From: Streptomyces alanosinicus
Lineage (GTDB): Bacteria > Actinomycetota > Actinomycetes > Streptomycetales > Streptomycetaceae
NCBI RefSeq assembly: GCF_014650595.1
Contig: NZ_BMVG01000016.1
Location: forward strand, 62,001-126,000
DNA length: 64,000 nt
Direction of reading: 5' to 3'
The translations under genes were made by a program, and so were the position numbers. Positions 8,682 through 17,334 of this stretch are shown here, piece by piece. Position 1 is the stretch's first letter. Each line of letters starts with the position of its first letter. The notes beneath the pieces are model-generated. The model saw only the letters and a list, made by a program, of their open reading frames with translations. It had not been told where the DNA came from and did no database searches.

Positions 8682-9239
8682 ATGGAGTTCTTCTGCTACC
8701 ACCGTGACCGGCCCGGCTCCCTGAGTCTGCGGGACGAGATGCTGGAACGGCACTGGGGCTATATGGACCAGTACGCCGAGGAGATGATCGCCCGCGGCCC
8801 GACCCTGGCCGACGACGCGGAGACACCCACCGGCAGCGTGCACATCGTGGATCTGCCGGACTCCGCCGCCGCGCGGGCCTTCGCCTTCGACGAACCCACC
8901 TACCAGGCGGGCGTGTACCGGGACGTGATGCTGCGCCGGTGGCACAACGCGCTGGGACGCACCATGTGGGAGTTCCCCGGCGGCCCGACCGAGGGCGACC
9001 GGTATCTGGTGCTCGGTCTCGGCGGCGGACCGACGGCCGAGGCCGACCTCGACGCGCTGCCGCCGGAGCGGGACGAGCTGATCGCGTACGGTCCGCTGCT
9101 GTCCGACGACGGCGCCCGCTGGCTCGGCACGGCCGCGCTGCTGCGGGCGCCGGACCCGAAGACGGCACGAGCCGTCCTCACCCCGGACCGGTATGCGCAC
9201 ATCGAGGTCCACGCCTGGACGTTCGGCGGCAGGCGCTGA
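8682..9239 (+). CDS. YCII-related (DGPF) domain protein
   Basis: A 185-residue protein with two YCII-like ferredoxin-fold halves. The first (MEFFCYHRDRPGSLSLRDEM to HIVDLPDSAAARAFAFDEP) shows the typical C-terminal segment, in which the fold packs a helix against DEPTYQAGVY. The second half runs from RYLVLGLGG to YAHIEVHAWTFGG. YCII proteins are small and often dimeric, with a conserved His-Asp pair proposed to act in catalysis. Actual reactions are mostly unknown. Its start lies 91 bases past the PBP gene. An LLM oxidoreductase follows after 58 bases and may be co-transcribed. Confidence 0.8.
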   Translation: MEFFCYHRDRPGSLSLRDEMLERHWGYMDQYAEEMIARGPTLADDAETPTGSVHIVDLPDSAAARAFAFDEPTYQAGVYRDVMLRRWHNALGRTMWEFPGGPTEGDRYLVLGLGGGPTAEADLDALPPERDELIAYGPLLSDDGARWLGTAALLRAPDPKTARAVLTPDRYAHIEVHAWTFGGRR

Positions 9240-9297
9240 CGACAGGGCCGGTGCGCGGGAGCCGGAATGCCGTTCGGCCGTCGCCGGTTGCTCCGGT

Positions 9298-10215
9298 ATG
9301 ACCATCGGAGTAGCACTCCCCTTACATCAGCCGATCGACACCCTGGTGCGGCTCGCGAGAGAGGCCCGGGAGGCCGGGCTGCGCGCCGCGTGGTTCGGGC
9401 AGACCTTCTCCTACGACTCCCCGACGCTGGCCGCGATCGTCGGCCGTGAGGTCCCCGGCCTGCACGTCGGCACCGCGGCGATCCCGGTGTTCGGCCGGCA
9501 CCCGCTGCTCGTCGCCGCGCAGGCCCAGACCGCCCAGGCCGCCACCGGCGGCCGCTACCACCTGGGGCTCGCGCTCGGCACCAAACACCTGACCGAAACC
9601 GGCTTCGGCATTCCCCATGAGCGTCCCGTCGCGCGGCTCCGCGAGTTCCTCACCGCCCTGCGTCCCCTCGTGGAGACGGGCAGCGTCGATTTCCACGGCG
9701 AACTGCTGACGGTCACCACCCCGCTGCCGGCGGCCGTGCCGGGCGCCGAACCACCTGTGCCGATCCTGGTCGCCGCCATGGGGCCACAGGCCCTGCGCGT
9801 CTCCGGCGCACTCGCGGACGGCATCCTTCCGCTTCTGGCGGGACCGCGCGCCCTGGCCGACCACATCGTTCCCGTCGTCACCGCGGCGGCCGAGGCGGCG
9901 GGCCGGCCGGCACCGAGGATCGTCGCCTTCGTTCCCGGCGTGGTCACCGCCGACGTCGAGGCGGTGCGGCGGACCGCCACCGACTCGCTCTCCTTCTACG
10001 AGCGGTTCCCGTCCTATCAGCGCGTCATCGCGCAGTCCGGCGGCACCCGGGCCGTCGACCTCGCCGTCATCGGCGACGAGGAGACCGTCGCCGCCGAGGT
10101 GCGCCGCTACCGGGACGCCGGCGCGACCGAGGTGGTGCTCATCTCGACCGACCTGGGCGGCGAGGCGGATCGGCGCCGCACCTGGAAGCTGCTCGGCGAG
10201 CTGGCCGACGGCTGA
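9298..10215 (+). CDS. LLM-class flavin-dependent oxidoreductase
   Basis: A 305-residue TIM-barrel oxidoreductase of the luciferase-like monooxygenase/F420-dependent family. Typical features are the N-terminal GVALPLHQPIDTLVRLAREA, the central RYHLGLALGTKH, PVPILVAAMGPQALRVSGALADGILP, and the C-terminal barrel strand ATEVVLISTDLGG. In actinomycetes such enzymes often use F420 rather than FMN; the sequence does not decide this, and the substrate is unknown. The ATG at 9298 follows a weak leader. The gene is 58 bases downstream of the YCII gene. Confidence 0.85.
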   Translation: MTIGVALPLHQPIDTLVRLAREAREAGLRAAWFGQTFSYDSPTLAAIVGREVPGLHVGTAAIPVFGRHPLLVAAQAQTAQAATGGRYHLGLALGTKHLTETGFGIPHERPVARLREFLTALRPLVETGSVDFHGELLTVTTPLPAAVPGAEPPVPILVAAMGPQALRVSGALADGILPLLAGPRALADHIVPVVTAAAEAAGRPAPRIVAFVPGVVTADVEAVRRTATDSLSFYERFPSYQRVIAQSGGTRAVDLAVIGDEETVAAEVRRYRDAGATEVVLISTDLGGEADRRRTWKLLGELADG

Positions 10216-10494
10216 GCCGGCCGGCCCGAGGGCCACGGGACGTCCGTCGTGCCCTGCCCACCGGGCTCGCCGCGCCGGGACCAGTACGCGGCGGTGCCTG
10301 TGCAGGGGCATCCGGTGTGGTGGTCGATCTCGACGGCGACGTGCCGGCTGCCGGGCCGGGCGTCCAGGCCCCGGCCGGCGGGTTCGCCGCCGGGCGCAGG
10401 GGATCCGCACGGACCTCCGGTCATGTCCGGGTCTCCACCTCCAGGCTCCGTCTCCAGGCTCCGTGCCGGCGCGCACGAGAGCTCTTTTGCCACC

Positions 10495-10535
10495 GGGGCT
10501 ATGCATGGCCATGCGGAATGATGCATACTCTTCCT
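10495..10535 (+). promoter_or_regulatory. argG upstream region with possible ARG-box
   Basis: The gap 10216-10535 holds no convincing gene. Its last 40 bases are AT-richer than the surroundings. ATGCAT occurs at 10501-10506 and again at 10521-10526, with GCCATGCGGAATG between. Paired, AT-rich TGCAT-type half sites about two helical turns apart are what ArgR recognises upstream of arginine genes in Streptomyces. The assignment is inference from position and composition. Confidence 0.4.
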
Positions 10536-11984
10536 ATGTCCAAGGTCCTCACTTCCCTTCCGGTCGGCGAGCGCGTCGGCATCGCCTTCTCCGGCGGCCT
10601 CGACACGTCGGTCGCCGTCGCGTGGATGCGCGACAAGAGCGCCGTCCCGTGCACCTACACCGCTGACATCGGCCAGTACGACGAGCCCGACATCGCCTCC
10701 GTGCCCGGCCGCGCGACGGCCTACGGTGCCGAGATCGCGCGCCTGGTCGACTGCCGTGCGGCGCTCGTCGAGGAAGGGCTGGCCGCGCTCGCCTGCGGCG
10801 CGTTCCACATCCGCACCGGCGGGCGTGTCTACTTCAACACCACGCCCCTCGGCCGCGCCGTCACCGGCACCCTGCTGGTCCGGGCCATGCTCGAGGACGA
10901 CGTACAGATCTGGGGCGACGGCTCCACCTTCAAGGGCAACGACATCGAGCGGTTCTACCGCTACGGCCTGCTGGCCAATCCGCACCTGCGGATCTACAAG
11001 CCCTGGCTGGACTCCGACTTCGTGACCGAGCTCGGCGGTCGCAAGGAGATGTCCGAGTGGCTGCTCGCACACGGGCTGCCGTACCGCGACAGCACGGAGA
11101 AGGCGTACTCCACCGACGCCAACATCTGGGGCGCCACCCACGAGGCCAAGACCCTGGAGCACCTGGACACCGGCGTCGAGACCGTCGAGCCGATCATGGG
11201 CGTGCGGTTCTGGGACCCCGAGGTCGAGATCCCCGCCGAGGACGTGACGATCGGCTTCGACCAGGGCCGCCCGGTGACGGTCAACGGCAAGGAGTTCGCC
11301 TCGCCGGTCGACCTCGTCATGGAGGCGAACGCAGTCGGCGGCCGGCACGGCCTCGGCATGTCGGACCAGATCGAGAACCGGATCATCGAGGCCAAGAGCC
11401 GCGGCATCTACGAAGCCCCCGGTATGGCGCTGCTGCACGCCGCGTACGAGCGCCTGGTCAACGCGATCCACAACGAGGACACCCTCGCCCAGTACCACAA
11501 CGAGGGCCGCCGCCTCGGCCGCCTCATGTACGAGGGCCGCTGGCTGGACCCGCAGGCGCTGATGATCCGCGAGTCGCTGCAGCGCTGGGTCGGCGCCGCG
11601 GTCACCGGCGAGGTCACGCTGCGGCTGCGGCGCGGTGAGGACTACTCGATCCTCGACACCACGGGCCCGGCCTTCAGCTACCACCCGGACAAGCTGTCCA
11701 TGGAGCGGACCGAGGACTCCGCGTTCGGCCCCTCGGACCGCATCGGCCAGCTCACCATGCGCAACCTCGACATCGCCGACTCCCGGGCACGCCTGGAGCA
11801 GTACGCGGACCTCGGCATGGTCGGCACCGAGCACCCGGCTCTGATCGGCGCGGCCCAGGCCGCCTCCACGGGCCTGATCGGCGCGATGCCCCAGGGCGGC
11901 GCCGAGGCGATCGCCTCCCGCGGCGAGGTCTCGGAGGAGGACGAGCTGCTGGACCGCGCCGCGATGGAGTCCGGTACGGACTGA
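10536..11984 (+). CDS. argG: argininosuccinate synthase
   Basis: A 482-residue enzyme that joins citrulline and aspartate with ATP to give argininosuccinate, the seventh step of arginine synthesis. The N-terminal PP-loop for ATP is clear (GIAFSGGLDTSVAVAW). Further family blocks are YTADIGQYDE, STFKGNDIERFYRYG, ANIWGATHEAKTLE and SDQIENRIIEAKSRGIYEAPG. The length matches the long E. coli-type ArgG rather than the shorter 400-residue form. It is a single gene, away from other arg genes visible here. The upstream AT-rich repeat may be an ARG box and a strong GC hairpin follows. Confidence 0.95.
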   Translation: MSKVLTSLPVGERVGIAFSGGLDTSVAVAWMRDKSAVPCTYTADIGQYDEPDIASVPGRATAYGAEIARLVDCRAALVEEGLAALACGAFHIRTGGRVYFNTTPLGRAVTGTLLVRAMLEDDVQIWGDGSTFKGNDIERFYRYGLLANPHLRIYKPWLDSDFVTELGGRKEMSEWLLAHGLPYRDSTEKAYSTDANIWGATHEAKTLEHLDTGVETVEPIMGVRFWDPEVEIPAEDVTIGFDQGRPVTVNGKEFASPVDLVMEANAVGGRHGLGMSDQIENRIIEAKSRGIYEAPGMALLHAAYERLVNAIHNEDTLAQYHNEGRRLGRLMYEGRWLDPQALMIRESLQRWVGAAVTGEVTLRLRRGEDYSILDTTGPAFSYHPDKLSMERTEDSAFGPSDRIGQLTMRNLDIADSRARLEQYADLGMVGTEHPALIGAAQAASTGLIGAMPQGGAEAIASRGEVSEEDELLDRAAMESGTD

Positions 11985-12013
11985 CGCCGCGCACCGGCCG
12001 TCCACCTCGGGCA

Positions 12014-12047
12014 GCGGGCCCCGTCGGTACCCACCGGCGGGGCCCGC
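12014..12047 (+). terminator. strong hairpin after argG
   Basis: GCGGGCCCCG (12014-12023) and CGGGGCCCGC (12038-12047) pair over 10 bp, and further pairing of CGGT with ACCG inside the loop extends the stem. It lies 30 bases after the argG stop. Confidence 0.75.
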
Positions 12048-12088
12048 CGTCGTACGCCGCCCGGACCGGCTCTCGTACCCTGAGTCCC

Positions 12089-13045
12089 GTGCCGTCCCCC
12101 CGTCCGCAACGCGTCGCCGTCCTGGTCCTCGACGGCGCGAAACCGCTCGACGTCGGCATTCCCGCGCAGGTGTTCACGACCCGCGCGAGCATGCCGTACG
12201 AGGTGAGGGTGTGCGGGGCCGCGCCCGGACTCGTGGCGGGCGGTGACGGGCTGTCGTACCACGTCGCCCATGGCCTGGACGCGCTCGCCTGGGCGGACAT
12301 CGTCTTCCTCCCCGGATATCGCCATCCGGACCGCGAGGACCCGCCCCCGTCCGTCGTGGCCGCGCTGCGCGCCGCCCACGCCCGCGGTGCCCGGCTCGCC
12401 GCCATCTCGACGGGGGCCTTCGCGCTCGCGGCCACCGGGCTCCTCGACGGCAGGCGCGCGACGACCCACTGGCACTACTCGCGTGCCCTCGCGGCGAAGC
12501 ACCCGCTCGTCCAGGTCGACGAGGACGTGCTCTTCGTGGACGAGGGCAGTGTGCTGACGTCGGCCGGTGCCGCGTCCGGCATCGATCTGTGTCTGCACAT
12601 CCTGCGCACGGACCTCGGCGTGGCCGTGTCGAACCACGCGGCGCGGCGCCTGGTCGCCGCCCCCTACCGCAGCGGAGGCCAGGCCCAGTACGTGCCCCGC
12701 AGTGTACCCGAGCCACTGGGCGAGCGGTTCGCCGCGACTCGGGAGTGGGCGCTGCACCGCCTCGGCGAGCCCCTCACCCTCACGGTGCTCGCCCGGCATG
12801 CGGCGGTCTCGGCGCGCACGTTCTCCCGGCGCTTCGCCGAGGACACCGGGTACACGCCGATGCAGTGGGTGATGCGCGCCCGTATCGACCTGGCCCGTGA
12901 GCTGCTCGAACGCTCGGAACGGAGCATCGAGCAGATCGCCGCCGACGTCGGCCTCGGCACCGGTACGAATCTGCGGACCCACTTCCAGCGGATCCTCGGC
13001 ACCACCCCGAGCGAATACCGGCGCACCTTCACCCAGGGCGAATAG
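12089..13045 (+). CDS. GlxA-type AraC family transcriptional regulator (DJ-1/PfpI + HTH)
   Basis: A 318-residue regulator. The N-terminal DJ-1/PfpI-like domain spans about residues 8-175 (VAVLVLDGAKPLDVGIPAQVF, then the elbow GARLAAISTGAFALAATGLLDG). The elbow cysteine of catalytic DJ-1 enzymes is replaced by Thr, as usual in regulators. A C-terminal pair of AraC helix-turn-helix motifs follows at about 220-312 (LARHAAVSARTFSRRFAEDTG and IEQIAADVGLGTGTNLRTHFQ). Start is GTG at 12089. The target is unknown. The GAPDH gene lies 172 bases downstream on the same strand and is one candidate. Confidence 0.9.
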   Translation: MPSPRPQRVAVLVLDGAKPLDVGIPAQVFTTRASMPYEVRVCGAAPGLVAGGDGLSYHVAHGLDALAWADIVFLPGYRHPDREDPPPSVVAALRAAHARGARLAAISTGAFALAATGLLDGRRATTHWHYSRALAAKHPLVQVDEDVLFVDEGSVLTSAGAASGIDLCLHILRTDLGVAVSNHAARRLVAAPYRSGGQAQYVPRSVPEPLGERFAATREWALHRLGEPLTLTVLARHAAVSARTFSRRFAEDTGYTPMQWVMRARIDLARELLERSERSIEQIAADVGLGTGTNLRTHFQRILGTTPSEYRRTFTQGE

Positions 13046-13166
13046 CCGGCAGGCACCACGGACGAGCAGCCGAGGCGCGTTGGCGCGATCCTTGCGAACC
13101 ATGGCGCTCTCGACACGGCCATGAACGAAGTCGGCACGCGACGCTGGTGGGGAACCCAAGGAATTC

Positions 13167-13202
13167 GAACTCACCGAACTCACCGAACTCACCGAAGTCA
13201 CC
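13167..13202 (+). repeat. four tandem 9-bp units in the GAPDH leader
   Basis: GAACTCACC is repeated three times and followed by GAAGTCACC, giving 36 bp that runs directly into the GAAGGGG ahead of the GAPDH start. A similar ACCGAA-rich array precedes the gene at 41294. Confidence 0.85.
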
Positions 13203-13217
13203 GAAGGGGCACCACGC

Positions 13218-14225
13218 ATGACTCGCGTCGCCATCAATGGATTCGGCCGTATCGGACGCAATGTGCTGCGCGCGCTGCTGGAGCGGGACAGCGCCCTCGA
13301 CGTCGTCGCCGTGAACGACCTCACGGAGCCCGCCACCCTCGCACGGCTGCTCGCCTTCGACACCACGGCCGGCCGGCTCGGCCGTCCCGTCACCGTCGAC
13401 GGAGACGCCCTCGTCGTCGACGGCCGGCGCATCACGGTCCTCGCCGAGCGCGAGCCGGCCCGGCTGCCGTGGGCCGAACTCGGTGTGGACGTCGTGCTGG
13501 AGGCGACCGGCCGCTTCACCTCGGCGAAAGCCGCCCGCGCACATCTCGACGCGGGCGCCGGGAAGGTCCTCGTGAGCGCGCCGTCCGACGGCGCGGACGT
13601 CACCCTCGCCTACGGCGTCAACACCGACGCCTACGACCCGGCCCTGCACACCATCGTCTCGAACGCCTCCTGCACCACCAACGCGCTCGCGCCGCTCGCC
13701 GCCGTACTGGACGAACTCGCCGGGATCGAGCACGGGTTCATGACGACGGTGCACGCCTATACCCAGGAGCAGAACCTGCAGGACGGCCCGCACCGTGACG
13801 CCCGCCGGGCCCGCGCCGCCGCCGTCAACATCGTGCCGACCACGACCGGCGCGGCGAAGGCGATCGGCCTCGTCCTGCCGAACCTCGACGGGAGGCTGTC
13901 CGGTGACTCCATCCGGGTGCCCGTGCCGGTGGGCTCGATCGTCGAACTCAACACGACCGTCGCACGCGAGGTGACCCGCGACGAGGTACTGGCGGCCTAC
14001 CGCGCCGCGGCCGAGGGGCCGCTCGCCGGCATCCTGGAGTACTCGGACGACCCGCTTGTGTCGTCCGACATCACCGGCAACCCGGCCTCGTCGGTCTTCG
14101 ACTCGGCCCTCACCCGCGTCGACGACGGCCGGCACGTCAAGGTGGTCGCCTGGTACGACAACGAGTGGGGCTTCTCCCACCGGGTGATCGACACGCTCGA
14201 ACTCCTCGCCGGACGCCGGGCGTAG
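13218..14225 (+). CDS. gap: glyceraldehyde-3-phosphate dehydrogenase, type I
   Basis: A 335-residue NAD-dependent glycolytic enzyme. It opens with the Rossmann motif AINGFGRIGRNVLRALL. The catalytic cysteine is Cys152 in SNASCTTNALAPL, and family blocks include HAYTQEQNLQDGPHRDARRA, TTGAAKAIGLVLPNL and WYDNEWGFSHRVIDTLELL. Streptomyces usually carry a main gap gene in a pgk-tpi cluster plus one or two extra copies. This one has no glycolytic neighbours and is therefore probably a secondary, conditionally used paralogue. The leader carries a 9-bp tandem repeat before the GGGG ribosome site. Confidence 0.93.
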   Translation: MTRVAINGFGRIGRNVLRALLERDSALDVVAVNDLTEPATLARLLAFDTTAGRLGRPVTVDGDALVVDGRRITVLAEREPARLPWAELGVDVVLEATGRFTSAKAARAHLDAGAGKVLVSAPSDGADVTLAYGVNTDAYDPALHTIVSNASCTTNALAPLAAVLDELAGIEHGFMTTVHAYTQEQNLQDGPHRDARRARAAAVNIVPTTTGAAKAIGLVLPNLDGRLSGDSIRVPVPVGSIVELNTTVAREVTRDEVLAAYRAAAEGPLAGILEYSDDPLVSSDITGNPASSVFDSALTRVDDGRHVKVVAWYDNEWGFSHRVIDTLELLAGRRA

Positions 14226-14374
14226 CCGGACCAGCGGGCGCGCACGGCAGGGAAGAGGGAGGCCGGCGCCTCGGAGTGGTGAAAGCACCCCGGGGCGCCG
14301 TAGGGAAATCCCCCCGTCGGGACCGGTGACTGGCTGGCTGTTGCCGCGCCGCGGCCATGCCGAGACTCGACGGC

Positions 14375-15466
14375 ATGACGATTTCCACGCAAGCCTCGGT
14401 CGCCGCCGGGGCGTCCGCCGGGGCACCGGACGACGCCCGTTCCCGTACGTCCGGTTCCGGAGCCGGCAGTGACTTCGCCCGGCTGTCCCGGCGTATCGCC
14501 GAGGCTGGGCTTCTCGACCGGCGCCCCGGCTACTACACGGCACGGCTCACTCTGGTCACCGGGCTGCTGGCGGCCGGCTGGGGGGCCTTCCTCGCGCTCG
14601 GCGACACCTGGTGGCAGCTTGCCGTGGCCGCCTTCCTGGCGTTGATGTTCGGTCAAGTCGCCCTCGTCGCCCATGATCTGGCGCACCGTCAGGTCTTCCG
14701 GCGCGGCCGGCCGAGCGAGACGTGGGGCCGGCTCTTCGGGAACCTCGGGATCGGCATGAGCTACGGCTGGTGGATGAACAAGCACACCCGCCACCACGCC
14801 AATCCCAACCACGAGGAACTCGACCCGGATGTCGCCCCGGACATCCTGGTGTGGTCCACCGCGCAGGCCAGTGAGAGCCGTGGCCTGGCCCGTCTGATCG
14901 GCGGCCACCAGGCGTGGCTGTTCTTCCCGCTGCTGACGCTGGAGGGCTTCAACCTGCACGTCTCCAGCGTCCGGGCGCTGCGCTCGCCGGCCATGAAACA
15001 CCGCCTGCTGGAAGCCGGGCTGCTCTTCCTCCATCTCGCCGGCTATGCCGCCGCGCTGTTCCTGGTGCTCTCGCCCGGCAAGGCGGTCGCGTTCCTCTTC
15101 GTGCACCAGTGCCTGTTCGGCGTCTACCTCGGCTGCACCTTCGCACCGAACCACAAGGGCATGCCCACGTTCACCGGTGACGAACGCCCCGACTTCCTGC
15201 GTCGTCAGGTCCTCACCTCCCGCAACGTACGCGGCGGCCGGCTCACCGATGTGATGCTCGGCGGGCTCAACTACCAGATCGAGCACCACCTGTTCCCGAG
15301 CATGCCCACCCCTCATCTGCGGCGTGCTCAGGCCGTCGTGCGCGCGTACTGCGCGGAGGTCGGCGTGCCCTACCACGAGACCGGACTGATCCAGTCCTAC
15401 CGCGAGGCCCTCACCCATATGCACCGGGTGGGAGAACCGATCCGGCGCCGGCGCCGGGCCTCCTGA
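14375..15466 (+). CDS. fatty acid desaturase (acyl-lipid/acyl-CoA type)
   Basis: A 363-residue membrane di-iron desaturase. The three histidine boxes that bind iron are HDLAH (from residue 100), HTRHH (from 137) and QIEHH (301-305). Hydrophobic pairs lie around LVTGLLAAGWGAFLAL, FLALMFGQVALV and AGYAAALFLVLS. It should insert a double bond in an acyl chain, using O2 and an external reductase. Box spacing resembles front-end or linoleoyl-CoA-type desaturases, with no fused cytochrome b5. An alternative ATG lies 18 bases upstream (14357); neither start has a clear Shine-Dalgarno sequence. Confidence 0.88.
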   Translation: MTISTQASVAAGASAGAPDDARSRTSGSGAGSDFARLSRRIAEAGLLDRRPGYYTARLTLVTGLLAAGWGAFLALGDTWWQLAVAAFLALMFGQVALVAHDLAHRQVFRRGRPSETWGRLFGNLGIGMSYGWWMNKHTRHHANPNHEELDPDVAPDILVWSTAQASESRGLARLIGGHQAWLFFPLLTLEGFNLHVSSVRALRSPAMKHRLLEAGLLFLHLAGYAAALFLVLSPGKAVAFLFVHQCLFGVYLGCTFAPNHKGMPTFTGDERPDFLRRQVLTSRNVRGGRLTDVMLGGLNYQIEHHLFPSMPTPHLRRAQAVVRAYCAEVGVPYHETGLIQSYREALTHMHRVGEPIRRRRRAS

Positions 15467-15495
15467 CCGTGTCCTGAGGGCCCGCGGAGCCCGCC

Positions 15496-16401
15496 TCAGC
15501 CCACCAGCAGCATCGCGACCTCCACGACGCCGAGCAGCGCGAGATACGACCAGGCGTAGGCGCGGTCCGGGATCCGGGGCGGGCGCCGCCGCAGTACCGC
15601 GATCACGGGCAGGGCGCCGAGGAGCAGCGCCCCGGCGGCACGGAGGTCGACGAGCCCGGCCAGCTGCGGGTGAGCGTGGGCGACGGTGACGCCCGTGGCG
15701 TTCAGGGACAGCGCGGCGGCGGGCAGGGTGATGGCGAGGGTGAGGGGATTGGCCAGCGCCGTCGCCCTGCGCATCGGATGCCCGGCGCGGCGCAGCGCGG
15801 GAACGGTCAGGACGCTGCCGCCCACGCCGAGGAATGCCGCGAGGGCACCGATCGGCGCGCCGAGCACGGCCGGCAGGGGACGGGGGACGTCGCGCTGTCC
15901 CTCTCGCGTCCGCACCCCCTGTCCCGCGCGGCGCTGCCCTCCCGGTCCTCCCGGTCCTCCCGGTCCTCCCGGTCCGTCCGGCCCGCCTGGTCCGCCCGGC
16001 CCGTGCGGCCGCAGGAATCCGGGACGCAGCAGCAGATCGACGAGGGTGAGCGCGACGTACCCGACGAAGCCCCAGTGGGCCTGGGCGGCCGGGGCGTGGC
16101 GGGAGGCGAGCGCGCCAGCCGCCCCGCCGGCCGCCAGCAGGACCAGCAGCGGACCGCTGCCGCGCAGGGCGGCGAGGACGCGCCGGGGCGTGACGGCGGT
16201 GGCGAACGCCGCGTTCACCAGCATGACGAGGGCCGAGGTGGCCGTCGCCACCCGTATCGCGTCCGCGCCGAGGGCGGTGTTCGCCCACATCACCACCGGG
16301 ACCGCCACGAACCCGCCGCCGAAGCCGAACAGGACGGTCGTCACCCCGGTGAGGACTCCGATGCCGAGAAGTGCCATGCCGAGAAGTGCCACATCGTTCA
16401 C
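15496..16401 (-). CDS. TauE/SafE family sulfite exporter-like membrane protein with Gly-Pro loop
   Basis: A 301-residue polytopic membrane protein of the TauE/SafE family, which exports sulfite or organosulfonates. The two family repeats are visible: GVTTVLFGFGGGFVAVPVVM near residue 20 and APIGALAAFLGVGGSVLTVPAL in the second half. About eight hydrophobic segments are present. The odd feature is the central loop at about residues 133-155, a collagen-like run of GPGGPGGPDGPGGPGGPGG repeats encoded by tandem CCGGTCCTC units. Start is GTG at 16401. It is divergent from an AraC regulator, which may control it. Confidence 0.82.
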   Translation of the reverse strand: MNDVALLGMALLGIGVLTGVTTVLFGFGGGFVAVPVVMWANTALGADAIRVATATSALVMLVNAAFATAVTPRRVLAALRGSGPLLVLLAAGGAAGALASRHAPAAQAHWGFVGYVALTLVDLLLRPGFLRPHGPGGPGGPDGPGGPGGPGGPGGQRRAGQGVRTREGQRDVPRPLPAVLGAPIGALAAFLGVGGSVLTVPALRRAGHPMRRATALANPLTLAITLPAAALSLNATGVTVAHAHPQLAGLVDLRAAGALLLGALPVIAVLRRRPPRIPDRAYAWSYLALLGVVEVAMLLVG

Positions 16402-16485
16402 AGGGACACCCCATCAGCCACAGCGAGCGGCTCGCATGCGATGCCCGGCACCATTCTTTCGAGACCCGGCCACTACCGTGGGCGC

Positions 16486-17247
16486 GTGAAGAACGTCTCG
16501 CTGGACGAGGTCGACCATGTGGACCGGGCCGTCCTGCCCATCGGCACCGACTATCCGTCCGGCCTGGTGCTCGACTGGCACCGGCACCGGCGCGCGCAGT
16601 TCCTCTACGGCGCCACCGGCGTCATGGTCGTCGACACCCCCGAGGGCACCTGGACCGTGCCGCCCGAGCGGGCCGTCCTGATCCCGGCGGCCATCCGGCA
16701 CCGGGTCCGCATGCTGGGGGTGAGCACCCGTAGCCTGTACATCGAGCCGGACGCCGTGCCGTGGTGGCCCGCGGCCTGTACGGTCGTGGACGTTCCGCCG
16801 CTGCTGCGTGAACTGCTGCTGGCGGCGGTCGAGTTCGAGGCCGACTACAGTCTCTCCGGCCGCGAGGGCTGTGTCGTGGCGCTCCTCCTGCACGAGATCG
16901 CCGCGCGCACCCCGCTCCCGTTCCATGTCGCGATCCCCGCCGCCGCGGATCTCGCCTCGCTCTGCCGTGCCTACCTGGCCGCCCCGGACGCCGGCGTCAC
17001 CAATGCCGTATGGGCCGCGCGGACGGCCATGAGCGAACGGGCCTTCACCCGGCGGTTCCGTGCCGAGACGGGGGAGAGCCCGGCCGTCTGGCGCACCCGG
17101 GCGCGGCTGCTGGCCGCCGTGCCGCTGCTGCGCACGGCGTCGGTCACCGAGGTCTCCGGCCGCCTCGGCTATGCCTCGCCCGCCGCGCTGACCGCCGCCT
17201 TCACCCGCGCCTTCGGCATGCCACCGTCCCGCTTCTCGCACACCTGA
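16486..17247 (+). CDS. AraC family regulator with N-terminal cupin
   Basis: A 253-residue regulator. The N-terminal half is a cupin sensor (LDWHRHRRAQFLYGATGVMVV and GTWTVPPERAVLIPAAIRHRV). The C-terminal half contains AraC helix-turn-helix motifs (AARTAMSERAFTRRFRAETG and VTEVSGRLGYASPAALTAAFTRAFG), ending shortly after the second motif as is normal. GTG at 16486 was chosen because the cupin core begins about 20 residues later; an ATG at 16441 in the same frame is possible. It is divergent from the TauE/SafE gene, so control of that exporter is the simplest inference. Confidence 0.88.
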   Translation: MKNVSLDEVDHVDRAVLPIGTDYPSGLVLDWHRHRRAQFLYGATGVMVVDTPEGTWTVPPERAVLIPAAIRHRVRMLGVSTRSLYIEPDAVPWWPAACTVVDVPPLLRELLLAAVEFEADYSLSGREGCVVALLLHEIAARTPLPFHVAIPAAADLASLCRAYLAAPDAGVTNAVWAARTAMSERAFTRRFRAETGESPAVWRTRARLLAAVPLLRTASVTEVSGRLGYASPAALTAAFTRAFGMPPSRFSHT

Positions 17248-17250
17248 CGA

Positions 17251-17297
17251 GCCCAGGCCCAGGCCCGAGCCCAGGCCCAGGCCCAGGCCCAGGCCCA
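17251..17297. repeat. hexamer tandem repeat (CCCAGG type)
   Basis: About seven imperfect copies of a 6-bp CCCAGG unit fill the gap between the convergent AraC and dioxygenase genes. It is noncoding simple sequence. Confidence 0.7.
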
Positions 17298-17334
17298 AGT
17301 CCGGGCCCGCGCACGTCGCGCCCCGCTCGCTCGA

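Noticed and set aside
16441..16485. Upstream ATG start for the AraC-cupin regulator
   Set aside because: It would add 15 residues with no family match; the GTG at 16486 fits the cupin start better, though this is not certain.
17251..17297. CCCAGG repeats as part of a coding sequence
   Set aside because: The antisense frame reads only GLGLGLG and has no start or family; the array lies between two convergent genes.
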